A stretch of DNA of 22,882 nucleotides from Cephalothrix spiralis (GCA_032353305.1 JAUCNG010066662.1:1-22882); one strand, 5' to 3'. Counted from the stretch's first letter, positions 9,838 through 18,775 are shown. Translations and numbers: made by a program. Notes: generated by a model not told the origin, from the sequence alone.

Positions 9838-10263
9838 CGAAGCTATGACGTCCAGTGTGTATTTATTTTGAAGTTCAAAATCCATTTGTCTGTAAGTTTG
9901 TATTTCTAAGGTCCCTGGAGCAATTGTAACGCCACGGAAGTAAGCTTGTTCTTTAACATTTTGATCATTATAATCAATACCATTAATTGTCTTAATTTCA
10001 AGAGCCAATGTTCCTCCACTTGGACTAGTTGCGGTGATGTTTGCAATACCAAGTGGAAACTTGTCATTCTCAACCACTTGATCGAACGTAATTAAGTTGT
10101 AGTCCTTTGACCATTTTGGTGGACTCTTGTTAGTCTTTAGCACTTGGATCTCCATCGATGCTTCTCTCCACTGTTGGCCAGTTGGTGGATTTTGGTTCGG
10201 GTTATATGCTTGTATCTTAAGCCTATTACACCAGTTCTTTGAGATATCACAATTATCAGATGT
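9838..10263 (-). CDS. E8: cadherin exon, EC5 end with a cysteine loop and most of EC6
   Basis: Exactly 142 codons, the longest exon here, phase 0 at both ends, with acceptor ttccttttttag and donor GTAAAT. It starts TSDNCDISKNWCNRLKIQAY, a cysteine pair followed by strand F of EC5. The EC5 end reads VLKTNKSPPKW where DxNDNxPxF is expected, so the calcium residues are gone. EC6 has the Glu motif (VVENDKFPLG), but its DxD is replaced by ATSPSGG. Later EC6 recovers (MDFELQNKYTLDVIAS, a DRE-like MDFE). A possible glycosylation site is NITA. The EC5-EC6 joint thus lacks linker and DxD ligands in this single exon. Confidence 0.93.
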
Positions 10264-10430
10264 CTAAAAAAGGAAAAGAAAAATAATCAATAATCAGAAT
10301 GGAGATAAGATACAGAGTGAAATAGTGATGTTTTTAGCTGTGTTCAAATCACAATATTGAATCAATATTTGAGTATGAAGCTTGAAAAAAACGTTCTGTG
10401 GAAGCAGTACTGCCCCTATGCAAAGTGGTA

Positions 10431-10622
10431 GATCGCCCTAACACCATTTTTAGCGCGAAATTAGTTATAAAGATTAAGACATTGTCTGCTCGTATTTGTA
10501 AAGGGATATCTTTATAATAAATACCCTTATGCTCACTTTGCAGTTTATAAAATGTACAGAAACCATAGTTTGCAACGACAACACAAAATGAATCAAATGA
10601 TCAAAGTGGAGTTAGGGCGATA
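10431..10622. repeat. Imperfect inverted repeat, MITE-like
   Basis: gatcgccctaacaccatttt near 10431 is mirrored by aaagtggagttagggcgata near 10603. Words such as atgcaaagtgg and cactttgcag also occur in mirrored order. About 190 bases, non-coding, near the start of the long intron that follows the micro-exons. The ends are not well defined. Confidence 0.45.
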
Positions 10623-10718
10623 TACAATCGTGTTGGCAGTCTTTCAATTTATTCAAAACATTTGAAATGTGTACCCAAATAAAATTATGGCACAAGGCTA
10701 CATATCTGCTTTCCCAGT

Positions 10719-11069
10719 CAGGGTGGCCACTTTTTTCTGTCCTCTCATTTTTTGACTTTTCCATGATTATTCAAGGACAATTCTGTTCGTTCCAGGTAAT
10801 TTTTTGTCAAAATAAATATGCAATTTCAAATGCATTGATGTTCTATAATGACATATTGACTGAATCATCATTTATTGGGGTTCCAGAAGGCGATTTTAGA
10901 TTTAGTGAAGTTGCATTTCTGAATTCTTTGTCTTGACTATCTGACCAATTCCCAGACTTTCAAGGTTTTGCATATTTTTTGTTTGATTCGATGTTTTTTG
11001 CCTAAATTTGTTGCCTTAATTTCTATCTCCGACTTTTCCAGGATTTCAAGGGTGAGTAGGGCCACCTTG
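10719..11069. mobile_element. CAGGGTGGCCAC-ended MITE-like element
   Basis: It starts cagggtggccacttttttc and ends gtagggccaccttg, an imperfect inverted repeat. The interior has repeated gacttttccatg / ttcccagactttcaagg / gacttttccaggatt words. It resembles the 8606 and 22481 elements in theme but has GGCCAC in place of GACC/GTCAC. No coding region beyond a chance open frame. Confidence 0.6.
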
Positions 11070-11751
11070 ATAACACTGAGAACAAAGCTGTAGCATTGGG
11101 CTCAAATGATTTTTAATAGCAACTAATTGAAAACATAGAACGTGAAATAATTAGTAATGCTAATGTAAAGTACCATCACAATGTGTAGCATTTAAGAAAC
11201 TAATTATCCAAGCCTATCACAAAGAGAACAACTGTAATAGACAAAGGAAAATACTAAAAAAATACGGTTGCTATAGCATTGTAAAAAACAATTCTAAAGG
11301 ATGGAACATTTTAGGCAGTAAAAATAATTATAAAGAATTATTTATTTACAAACAATTATCACTATTCAAATCTACTTCAAAGGTATTAAACCACCTCATT
11401 TTTAGAAAAATCAAGCAGAATAATCTAGGAACAATTGTTTTACCAATTGGACCAATTCCAGAATCCAGAGTCGCGACGACATGAAGAATAAAGATAGATT
11501 TACGGGTAACAGCCATGATAGAGTTACACCATAAAATAGCAACCCCTAGGAATTGTCCAGTTATACCCGGGCCTGATAACGGGACGATATATTTAAGGTA
11601 TATCAGTTCAGAATTTAATAAGTGGACCGTCAAAAACACCCCTGTAGTTCTGTTTTTAAAGATAACTACATGTCAAAAGTGCATATACATGTACATATTC
11701 GGAAAGGAAACTGCGTACCTTTCTGAACATATAACTATTATAATTACTTTA

Positions 11752-12000
11752 TACTGTGACTTTATTATGAATAACTTTAATGACTGCTAGAGATAACTAG
11801 AAAAACATGGTCTACCCTTCCCAACAAAAATGATTTGACGCAAATCTGTTTATAAAGTTCGATTTTAGAAAAATAGAAAATCGATCTATGATGACATTTT
11901 AAGGCTGGGGAGATAAAAACTAAAATATCATTCGGGAGAATTAATGTAGCTCCCTTATTTTTATAAAATATTTGCGCCAAACCGATATTATTTGGAAGAG
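11752..12000. repeat. Diverged relative of the TA-flanked MITE
   Basis: The start tgtgactttattatgaataa matches the arm of the 15942-16500 element, and further words (atggtctacccttccc, gtagctcccttatttttat, tttgcgccaaa) resemble its interior, partly in inverted order. The match is loose and the borders are uncertain. Confidence 0.4.
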
Positions 12001-12252
12001 AACACCATCAGAACTACAGGTATTTTGCCAGTCTACACATCTCTGAATTTATAATACTGATGCCTAAAATAAAACTTATTTGACTTAACAAAATGACAAC
12101 AAAGATACGGTAGAGCAAATAGCTGGCCCGATCCACTTATGTCATTAAGGAGCCACACTTAATGATGAAAAATGTTTTAAAAAAATGCAAGTCAATGCTA
12201 TTAATTTAACAAAAGAAGAAAGCTCAATCTATGTCACGAATGAGCTACTTAC

Positions 12253-12264
12253 AGAAACCCCAAT
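12253..12264 (-). CDS. m3: candidate 12-base micro-exon (IGVS)
   Basis: Twelve bases in frame, with acceptor context aaatctattttttcag and donor GTAAGTAGC, both close to consensus. It lies in the same phase-0 intron as the 18-base candidate, about 450 bases further along the transcript, so zero, one or both could be included: GPIT-(NCPYPI)-(IGVS)-TSDNC. Because the exon is so short, a chance match is a real possibility. The quality of both splice sites is the only evidence. Confidence 0.5.
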
Positions 12265-12719
12265 CTGAAAAAATAGATTTGGTATTAAATCATTGATTCT
12301 CTGGAATAATAAACAATAACAACCGGCTGTTTGGTACATGTAGGCTATGAGGAATTCTGATCTAGGTATTCTATTGACAATACATGTTGATTGGAGGGGC
12401 TAGGCGGCGGGCTTATGCATGAAGTATATATGCGGTATGCCGACTATAGCGGCCTCATTACCTAACCATTCGAAAATGAAAGGTAGCAAGAATTATACTT
12501 GAGCTTTTGTTATACATTTACACGTACATGTAATAGTTTTTTTTTGATTTTTTGTAAAAAAAAATATTAAGATATATGTACATGTAATCAGGGGTAAACC
12601 CCCTGATGTTTATAATTGCAACAGAAAATATTTTCCATTCTTCGAAATCATAAAAGTATTTGAACGTCTCAAAAATGGTATAAGCCACCCTTTCATAATC
12701 GTTTTCCCACAGTACTTAC

Positions 12720-12737
12720 AATGGGATAGGGACAATT
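12720..12737 (-). CDS. m2: candidate 18-base micro-exon (NCPYPI)
   Basis: Eighteen bases in frame and without a stop. Minus-strand context: tattaatactacgtgtatatttcag before it, with a good branch-like taatac and a pyrimidine-rich acceptor, then GTAAGTACTG after it, a consensus donor. It lies in the phase-0 intron that splits EC5 and would add NCPYPI after DGPIT. It brings a third cysteine close to the DNC...WC pair encoded by E8, which could change disulfide pairing. Whether it is used always, sometimes or never cannot be told from genomic sequence alone. Confidence 0.55.
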
Positions 12738-12950
12738 CTGAAATATACACGTAGTATTAATAGACTGAAAGTGTCCTATTCATTTTATACATCCGAACAC
12801 TGGAAAAGGCTAAATAAAAGCCGAAAGATTTTCTTAAGGTTTTTTTCTGTTCTTTTTTTAGCGGATTTATTTTTTTTATTTTTTTTTATTTGACAGAATA
12901 TAATTGACGGTACTTTATTCGCCGGTAATACCTGGCAATACTTGATTTTT

Positions 12951-13340
12951 GTGGTTTTGATCCATGATGTGCCGACATCATTTCCTGAAAATTTCAAAAT
13001 TGCCGGTTGCTCAGTTTTCGAGAAATGCGCATGCGCGGCCAAGTTTTAGGATTGCGAATGCACAAATCGCAAAAATAACAGCGGATTCCGGTAAAATAGG
13101 GACATGATTCTATCTGTCCGTAATACATTTATATGACCGGATATGACGTAAAATCAACGTTACCGAGTTATTAACAAATTAATGATAACCTATTTAATTC
13201 GTTAATAACGGCTGATTTTATGTCATATAAATGTATTATTGACAGATAGAAACATGCCTCTAATTTACCAGAATAGCTGTTATTTTTGCGATTTGCGCAT
13301 GCGCAATCTTTAAACTCGAACTTGTACGCGCAGGATTTTT
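12951..13340. mobile_element. Long palindromic MITE-like element, copy B, right end missing
   Basis: It matches the element at 2798-3257 over gtggttttgatccatgatg, gattctatctgtccgtaata, ttaccgagttattaac and acagatagaaacatgcc. The outer right arm is absent or too diverged to see. It carries two copies of tgcgcatgcgc (about 13023 and 13294) as mirrored arms. Copy A has lost most of these. Confidence 0.75.
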
Positions 13341-13511
13341 AATAATTTTAACCTGTAATACCAGCAAAATTAAGGGTACAAGTGGTGACACCCTATTTCT
13401 ATATCGAATAAAATTAAGCAGTTCTAAGCAACCGCTTTTAATTAAAATGACATGCATTTTATTTGACTTAAAGCTACTGCTCAATTAACATCAGGATGAA
13501 AGTGTACTTAC

Positions 13512-13826
13512 TGTAATGGGTCCATCATTAGGTAGAGTTTTTCCTGCAGCCACTGAAATAACACCTGAAGTCTGATCGATGGTAAAATATCCATTTCCAT
13601 TGCCGGATAAAATTTTGTATTCCACCTTGTTATAAATATTTGAATCAATATCAGTAGCATACACCCTATATATGGAGCTTGCTGGACCCAAAGTGTACGG
13701 CACACTTGTGGCGTAAATAAGTTGATCAAAAATAGGAACATTGTCGTTCTGGTCGGTGATTTTGATGTAAAATGTACATATGGATTCCAGCTTCTCTTTG
13801 CCGCCATCACGGGCACGAACTCTGAC
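13512..13826 (-). CDS. E7: cadherin exon, EC4 end and most of EC5
   Basis: Exactly 105 codons in phase 0, with acceptor tatcttcttttag and donor GTAAGT. The EC4 end is VRVRARDGG through ITDQNDNVPIF, a full linker motif. EC5 then starts, but where PEN is expected it reads TSVPYTLGPAS, without the calcium-binding Glu. The DxD is present (YATDIDSN). The DRE position reads AAGKTLPNDGPIT and has no acidic calcium motif. This is the first half of the degenerate EC5. The intron that follows, 3.2 kb long, contains two candidate micro-exons before E8. Confidence 0.93.
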
Positions 13827-14527
13827 CTAAAAGAAGATATTGTTAACTATTAAAACCAAAATAAGGTAGCATTATCATTAATCTAGTGTGGTAAATTAGA
13901 ACATCTTCAGGGTCGTTGAACTCCCTTCATTGCCATGGCAATAGAACCCTATTTTTTACTGGAGTATCTACTGTCGATTTCGAATTCACCTTAGCTATTT
14001 TCCTATCTAATGGCCAAGCGAATCGAAGCAAGAAAATAATATGATCATGCAGTAATAAAAAAAAATAAGAATTATTTTTAACGGTTCCCCTACGCCCTAT
14101 AAATTATTAAAAATCTAAAAGTTATTTCTTAAAATTGACAACTGACATTTTGTTTAAAAACAGTTTGATTTTTTTTGTGAGTCTGATATCACAGTTCAGA
14201 GATCAATACTTCCAAACAGGTAATACTGAACATTATGCCGATTTATGTAAATTTATTGACGTTACGAAGTTCTAGGATGCATTATTCCTAAGTAATTTAC
14301 ATTTTGCAACATACATTGTATAATATTACATTTGACTATGATAATTTATTCCGAACACGTTTGTAAATTTATATATGCTTGTTAATAACATATAAAGATT
14401 ATTTATGAAACACGTTACCAATTAAGAATTAACAATTTTATTTCACTAGCTCCGGTATTCACGAAGAATTTCGCCGGGTATCGTATTTTAGCGATACCCA
14501 ATAAGAAAAATCAAAAAGACATCTTAC
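13827..14527 (-). other. Intron between E6 and E7
   Basis: About 700 bases, phase 0. An 8-base hairpin (gggtatcg/cgataccc, 14476-14499) lies about 28 bases beyond the E6 donor. Nothing else was recognised. Confidence 0.75.
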
Positions 14528-14680
14528 CACATAACTGTCAGTTTTGCCTTCTCTGTCAATGACACGAGCAGTCGTAATCCAGCCTGTGGTTGAATTAATA
14601 TTGAAAGTAATCACTTGGGATCGAATTATGTCGTAGGTTATTTGACCATTTGGACCAGCGTCAACATCAGTCGCACTCAC
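14528..14680 (-). CDS. E6: cadherin exon, EC4 core
   Basis: Exactly 51 codons, phase 0 at both ends, with acceptor attgctttag and donor GTAAGA. It reads VSATDVDAGPNGQITYDI, a textbook DxD motif and B-C strands, followed by INSTTGWITTARVIDREG, which contains a possible glycosylation site (NSTT) and a canonical DRE. It joins E5 (GTPIIQ) and E7 (VRVRARDGG) without a gap. It is symmetrical in phase and so could be skipped without a frameshift. Confidence 0.93.
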
Positions 14681-15941
14681 CTAAAGCAATAAATTACATG
14701 AATTAGAATTTAAAAGTCAATGATATAAACTACAGCAGGGACTGATGCAGTGATGCAAATTATAGTATTTATTAGGCTAGGTATATAGGTTAGATACTAT
14801 ATGTCTAAGTGAATAAGAAACAAAGTCTTTTGTGAAGTTTATGTTCATGATATATTTTTAGTTTAAAATCATAAATCGAGTGCGAAGCACGAGGTTATTG
14901 AATCTGAACTAAAATATATTATTTGAATAGACTTAACAAAAGATTTCGGTTCTATTTCATTTAGATATAACTGTATAGTGTCTAACTTATTTAGGCGTGG
15001 CATATCGAACTTAGTTCACGACAACTACAATCTATGTGATATAGATCGGTCAACGAAACAAAAGAATCACCCTTCTAAATTCGATACGTAACGTCTGAAA
15101 GGTTATTTCCCCTCATCTTATGTGATTAACTATATTTTAATTATGAATAAACAGATTATTTATAAGTGCTTCAATATTAACAAATGTGATTTAAATTCTG
15201 ATTTAAAAATTAACTAATGTGCTGAACTGTGATATTGTGTGAAGTAATTAATTAATTTTGAATGAAAATTTCTGTTTGAATTAAGGGTTATAAGATTATA
15301 ATTTTGGTTTTACCAAAAACCTCTTTTGTTAAATATAGACCATGGTTCATGCAATATTAGAAATTGTTACAGAAATATAAATCATTTGAAGAAAATTGAT
15401 AATACATGCCCTTTTATACTCTAGTAAACAAGAGGTAGATAGCTGTACTACAACGGGTATAAAAATTCCCGGAAAAAGAAGTGTACTTTAGCGCACTAGC
15501 CCTTTTATATCAATGTTACATATTTCATAAAAATTGAAATTAAAGAATACATTTTCCCTCATTAAAATTATAGGAGTCAGATCTTTGATTCACATGGGTT
15601 AAACATTGGTAATCGCGAGAAAGTTGTATAAACCTGAGATCCTAAATTAAGATTTGTTAGAATGTACGAACAGTGTGAATTCATATAAAAGACAAAAGAA
15701 ATTCAAAATTAGGAATTCCAATATTTACAACATCCTTTACAAAATCCTGATATCGGTTAAAATAAGAACATGCCATAATATTTGTACAAAAATGACGAGC
15801 AAGGTCGTACAAGAATAAAGGATTTCTCTAGATAATGTTATACAGGTTACTCAATTGAATTGTTTATAATAAATCTATATTTCCTCCGCGAGTTACTCGC
15901 GGAAATGCCGAGGCACTCAATTGAAAAACTTCTCAACTCTA

Positions 15942-16500
15942 CAGAGTGTCCAAATATTATGGAAAAACAGCCAAATTACGTCATATTGTGACTTAATTAT
16001 GAATATTTCAATAACTTAAAAAAAATCTCAGAAAATGATCTTCTCTCCCGAATTAAAAAGATTTGGTGCAGATCAGTTCATAATTAAGGGAGCTACCATG
16101 ATTCTCTTGAAGAACCTCTGGTCTCATTTTCCCCACCCTAAATCCCATACTAAATCGAGAGAATGCTATTTTCAATAACTCTAAAATTAATCTGGAATAT
16201 TTTCAGTGCATTTAAATTTAATAAAACAATTTGTGAATAGTAAATTTAAAAAAATTAAAAAGTCATAAAAAATCATATTTTTTGAGAATGGACGTTCATT
16301 TGGTAAATTAAACTTTGTAGTCCTATGGGCAAATTAGTGAAGCTCAGTAAATTGTTGTAAGAAATATTTGTACTAAATTTATTCTATTTGAAAATCAAGA
16401 CCATGATCTCTCTAGTGATCACTAGCAGCGATATGTTCAATTCATAATTAAGTCACAATATGACGTCATCTGACTGTTTTCCCTAATATTGTACACCCTG
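15942..16500. mobile_element. TA-flanked MITE, Tc1/mariner-like
   Basis: It begins cagagtgtccaaatatta and ends taatattgtacaccctg, flanked on both sides by TA, the target duplication typical of Tc1/mariner elements. The inverted repeats are about 60 bases and run inward through gacgtcatattgtgactt and aattatgaat. 559 bases with no transposase, hence non-autonomous. End fragments of the same family lie at 8569-8603 and perhaps 11752-12000. Confidence 0.8.
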
Positions 16501-16718
16501 TATAACTAAAGGAAGTCATAAATCCAAATGATGTATTAATCATCCAACAATGAATATCTTATTTAGAATATTTTGATTACCCAAATAAAAAATAATACAA
16601 ATGATGGTGTAAAAAAAACTAGGCTAGGAATATCTCTTATAACATTCGACTAGTCAAGGTGAATGTCTACCTATATAGTTTATCATAAACAATTCAGTTT
16701 ATCAATTAACAAACTTAC

Positions 16719-16733
16719 AGAATAGGCTTCCAT
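16719..16733 (-). CDS. m1: candidate 15-base micro-exon (MEAYS)
   Basis: Fifteen bases in frame and without a stop, preceded on the minus strand by tactaatctttctgccttcag, which has a near-ideal branch-point word, a pyrimidine tract and a CAG acceptor. The exon is followed by a consensus GTAAGTTT donor. It would sit between phase-0 exons E5 and E6 and insert MEAYS between GTPIIQ and VSATDVD in EC4. Skipping it gives canonical cadherin spacing, so inclusion is probably regulated or rare. A ctgc word lies about ten bases before the acceptor, resembling the UGC element of SRRM4-type neural micro-exons; that link is inference. No transcript evidence is available here. Confidence 0.6.
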
Positions 16734-16824
16734 CTGAAGGCAGAAAGATTAGTAAATTTTTGAAATAAGCTATAATTCTGAAATAATCAATATTTCCCAT
16801 AAGAGATTTATTTGAGTAAATTCC

Positions 16825-16950
16825 CTTGGTAACTCAGCGTCAGATGACGCTCCGTGTCTTTGTTAAACTGTGATCCGACTACGCTAGTAGTAGGCGAAGC
16901 GGAGTCGATCACAGTTTAACAAAGAGACGGAGCGCTGTCTTACCCTGGTA
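16825..16950. repeat. Strong hairpin / small MITE upstream of micro-exon m1
   Basis: Arms gctccgtgtctttgttaaac and gtttaacaaagagacggagc extend to about 38 bases each (16848-16885 and 16895-16934), with one or two mismatches and a short loop (tagtagtag). The outer flanks cttggtaactcagcg and cgctgtcttaccctgg are also mirrored. In the transcript it would fold about 90 bases before the m1 acceptor. It is GC-rich compared with the intron. Confidence 0.85.
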
Positions 16951-17021
16951 ATGTAAGTCCAGAAACGTTATAATCTATTAACATTTGTGCAATTTTATAA
17001 TTGTTGTAAAACTACATTTGT

Positions 17022-17560
17022 TACACAGGTTTATGGAACTCTTGGTTATCAATGTTCAGACATATAAAGTTTTCGCCCCCCCCCCGCGCGAAAATTTCGA
17101 AAGAGCGGGCTTAGCCCCAGCAATCTATATATTTTTTAAAGCTAGTCGAAAATCGGGGTTCGAGTTTATATTTTCGAAAGGGTCAGTCACAATTTGGGTC
17201 CCCAGGGTCAGGTTTTTCTAAAAAAATACCAAAAAGTTTTTCCAAAAACACGTATAATTCGGTTGTCCTAAAAATAGGACATGATATCTTAACAGCATTA
17301 TTTTATTTGACCATATTATCAGGAAATAATCATGTTCGACCCTTTTCGAAGGCCTAAAGAGTTATTTTGTTTTTTAATTGTATATTTGGCCCAAGGTGCT
17401 TTAAAAGCGGTCGGACCCTTTCCAAAATATAAAATTTAACCTAGAATTTTCACAAGCTTTCAGAAAATATAAAGGTTGATTGGGTTCAGGCCAACACTTC
17501 TGTGATTTTCGCGAGAGGAGGGTTAGAATTTGAATACAAAAAATTTCATAAACCTGTGTA
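17022..17560. mobile_element. TACACAGG-family element, copy B (intact ends)
   Basis: Perfect terminal inverted repeats of 14 bases (tacacaggtttatg and cataaacctgtgta) delimit 539 bases. The interior is a long imperfect palindrome (gggttcgagtttatattttc against aaaatataaaatttaacct; gaccctttcc against gaaagggtc), with a run of C near 17073. Copy A lies at 5536-6065 and a fragment at 18579-18653. The element ends 51 bases beyond the E5 donor. Confidence 0.85.
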
Positions 17561-17611
17561 TTACATAATAAAATACCTAAATTTTACATCAAAATAAATA
17601 TGACAACTTAC

Positions 17612-17907
17612 TTGAATAATAGGTGTCCCGATTGGAGCATTTTCCAATACATCGGGACTATTAGTTTGATAAGTTGAGCAAGCTTTGAACTCTGGTTTGT
17701 TGTTATTAATATCCGTTACATGAATGGTAAGATCTGTCGTAGTTGTCAAAGGATTTACTGATTCGAGGCATGCATCGGAGCATTTTTTATCATCTTTCGC
17801 CAGAACCTTTAGTTTATAAGTCCTCGTTCCAGATGGTAATGATTGTGCTAGTTTAACAACACCAGTAACTTCGTTAATTTGGAATGGTGCTTCAACGTTT
17901 TTTTCAC
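17612..17907 (-). CDS. E5: cadherin exon, EC3 end with a cysteine loop, EC4 start
   Basis: A 296-base exon with acceptor ttattttctag and donor GTAAGT, ending in phase 0. EC3 lacks the usual DRE: the expected site reads AQSLPSGTRTYKLKVLAKD. It carries two extra cysteines in KKCSDACLESVNP, a possible disulfide-closed loop. The EC3-EC4 linker is DINNNKPEF, so the second Asp of DxNDN is Asn. EC4 starts KACSTYQ and then DVLENAPIGTPIIQ, with the E11-type motif kept. Calcium binding at the EC3-EC4 joint is therefore probably weakened but not lost. The next main exon is E6; a candidate 15-base micro-exon lies between. Confidence 0.92.
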
Positions 17908-17950
17908 CTAGAAAATAAGAGATTTTGGATAATTGACCATTTTATAAGCA

Positions 17951-18030
17951 GTTCGATTTTGAAACTGCACGAGTTCCGGAACGATGGTTTCAGCCCGAAT
18001 TTTTAAACGAGTGCAGTTTCAAAATCGAAC
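17951..18030. repeat. Perfect 20-base inverted repeat upstream of E5
   Basis: gttcgattttgaaactgcac (17951-17970) is the exact reverse complement of 18011-18030, with a 40-base spacer. In the transcript the hairpin lies about 43 bases before the E5 acceptor and could overlap the branch-point region. Confidence 0.9.
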
Positions 18031-18578
18031 AGTCAATAATAATTTTATTCCCCGACGCTAATTTAAACATTCAAAATTAGATTGCTCGAAGGACTATTTT
18101 TTATCAATGCGTACTTATATCACAGAATGTTGTCAACATGGGAGTTACAATCTCGAATCCCGTTTTATGACGTTACACTACTTTAAAAAATGTAAACAAT
18201 CTTTGCAACAACCATCTATGTCTGGCATTCGAATATGGAAACTGTAAAGTTAACATGCATCATTGTTATTTCACTGTTAATTATTTGAATCACAATGCTT
18301 ATTTTATAACGGACGTTCCTCGTGGGATCAAAATGAGAAACTTAGACAAAGTTTTCTAAATTCACATTCATCTAAAGTCATAAACTAGAAATCACAAAAT
18401 GGCACAAATTTTTACTATTATTCAAATATTAACAACGTAATCAGCATTGACGTGAACTTCTCGTTTAGAGAAAATCCAATCAAAATATATTGTATACAAA
18501 CGTGGTTGCTATAGAGATTCATACGTCGACCATGTTGTCTCAAAAAATATATTGATATCTCGCTTGATACACAAATAA

Positions 18579-18653
18579 TTTTTCACAAGCTTTCAGAAAA
18601 TATAAAAAGATTGATAGGGTTCATCCCGAGGACTTCTGTGATTTTCGCGAGGG
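18579..18653. repeat. Fragment of the TACACAGG-family element
   Basis: tttttcacaagctttcagaa onward and gacttctgtgattttcgcga match 17445-17515 of copy B closely. The outer end is missing, so this is a truncated third copy. Confidence 0.8.
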
Positions 18654-18775
18654 CCCTGGTAAACAAACACTACATTATTGTATAAGATGCAAAACTAAAA
18701 ATTCAGAGAACATAAGTACACATGTGAAGATTTTTTAGGAGCTTAATTATTTTCAATAAAAAGACCTGAAATTAC

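Larger units (their letters stand above)
10264..13511 (-). other. Long intron between E7 and E8, with two micro-exon candidates
   Basis: At about 3.2 kb this is the longest intron in the window, phase 0, and it interrupts EC5. It holds the micro-exon candidates at 12720-12737 and 12253-12264, the truncated palindromic element at 12951-13340, the elements at 10719-11069 and 10431-10622, and a diverged repeat at about 11752-12000. T-rich tracts lie at 12539-12560 and 12840-12890. I saw no further gene on either strand. Confidence 0.8.
14681..17611 (-). other. Long intron between E5 and E6, with one micro-exon candidate
   Basis: About 2.9 kb, phase 0. It holds the TACACAGG element (17022-17560), a strong hairpin (16825-16950), micro-exon m1 (16719-16733) and the TA-flanked MITE (15942-16500). 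A small mirrored segment with aactaaaatatat near 14850-14925 surrounds gtgcgaagcac. The stretch 14930-15940 is AT-rich and I see nothing in it. Confidence 0.8.
17908..18775 (-). other. Intron between E4 and E5
   Basis: About 870 bases. It contains the perfect inverted repeat at 17951-18030 and the TACACAGG-family fragment at 18579-18653. The segment 18040-18570 shows nothing recognisable. Confidence 0.8.

Noticed and set aside
11719-11722. A 4-base candidate between ttcag and GTACGC
   Set aside because: It would shift the frame between E7 and E8 and is too short to judge.
12914-12931. A further 18-base micro-exon candidate (VLPANK) with CAG and GTACCG borders
   Set aside because: The acceptor lacks a pyrimidine tract (aaatcaagtattgccag) and the donor is weak, so I treat it as chance.
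13508-13816. Overlapping minus-strand open frame of 102 codons in a second frame
   Set aside because: It lies over E7 in another frame. The E7 frame carries the full set of cadherin motifs and matching splice phases.
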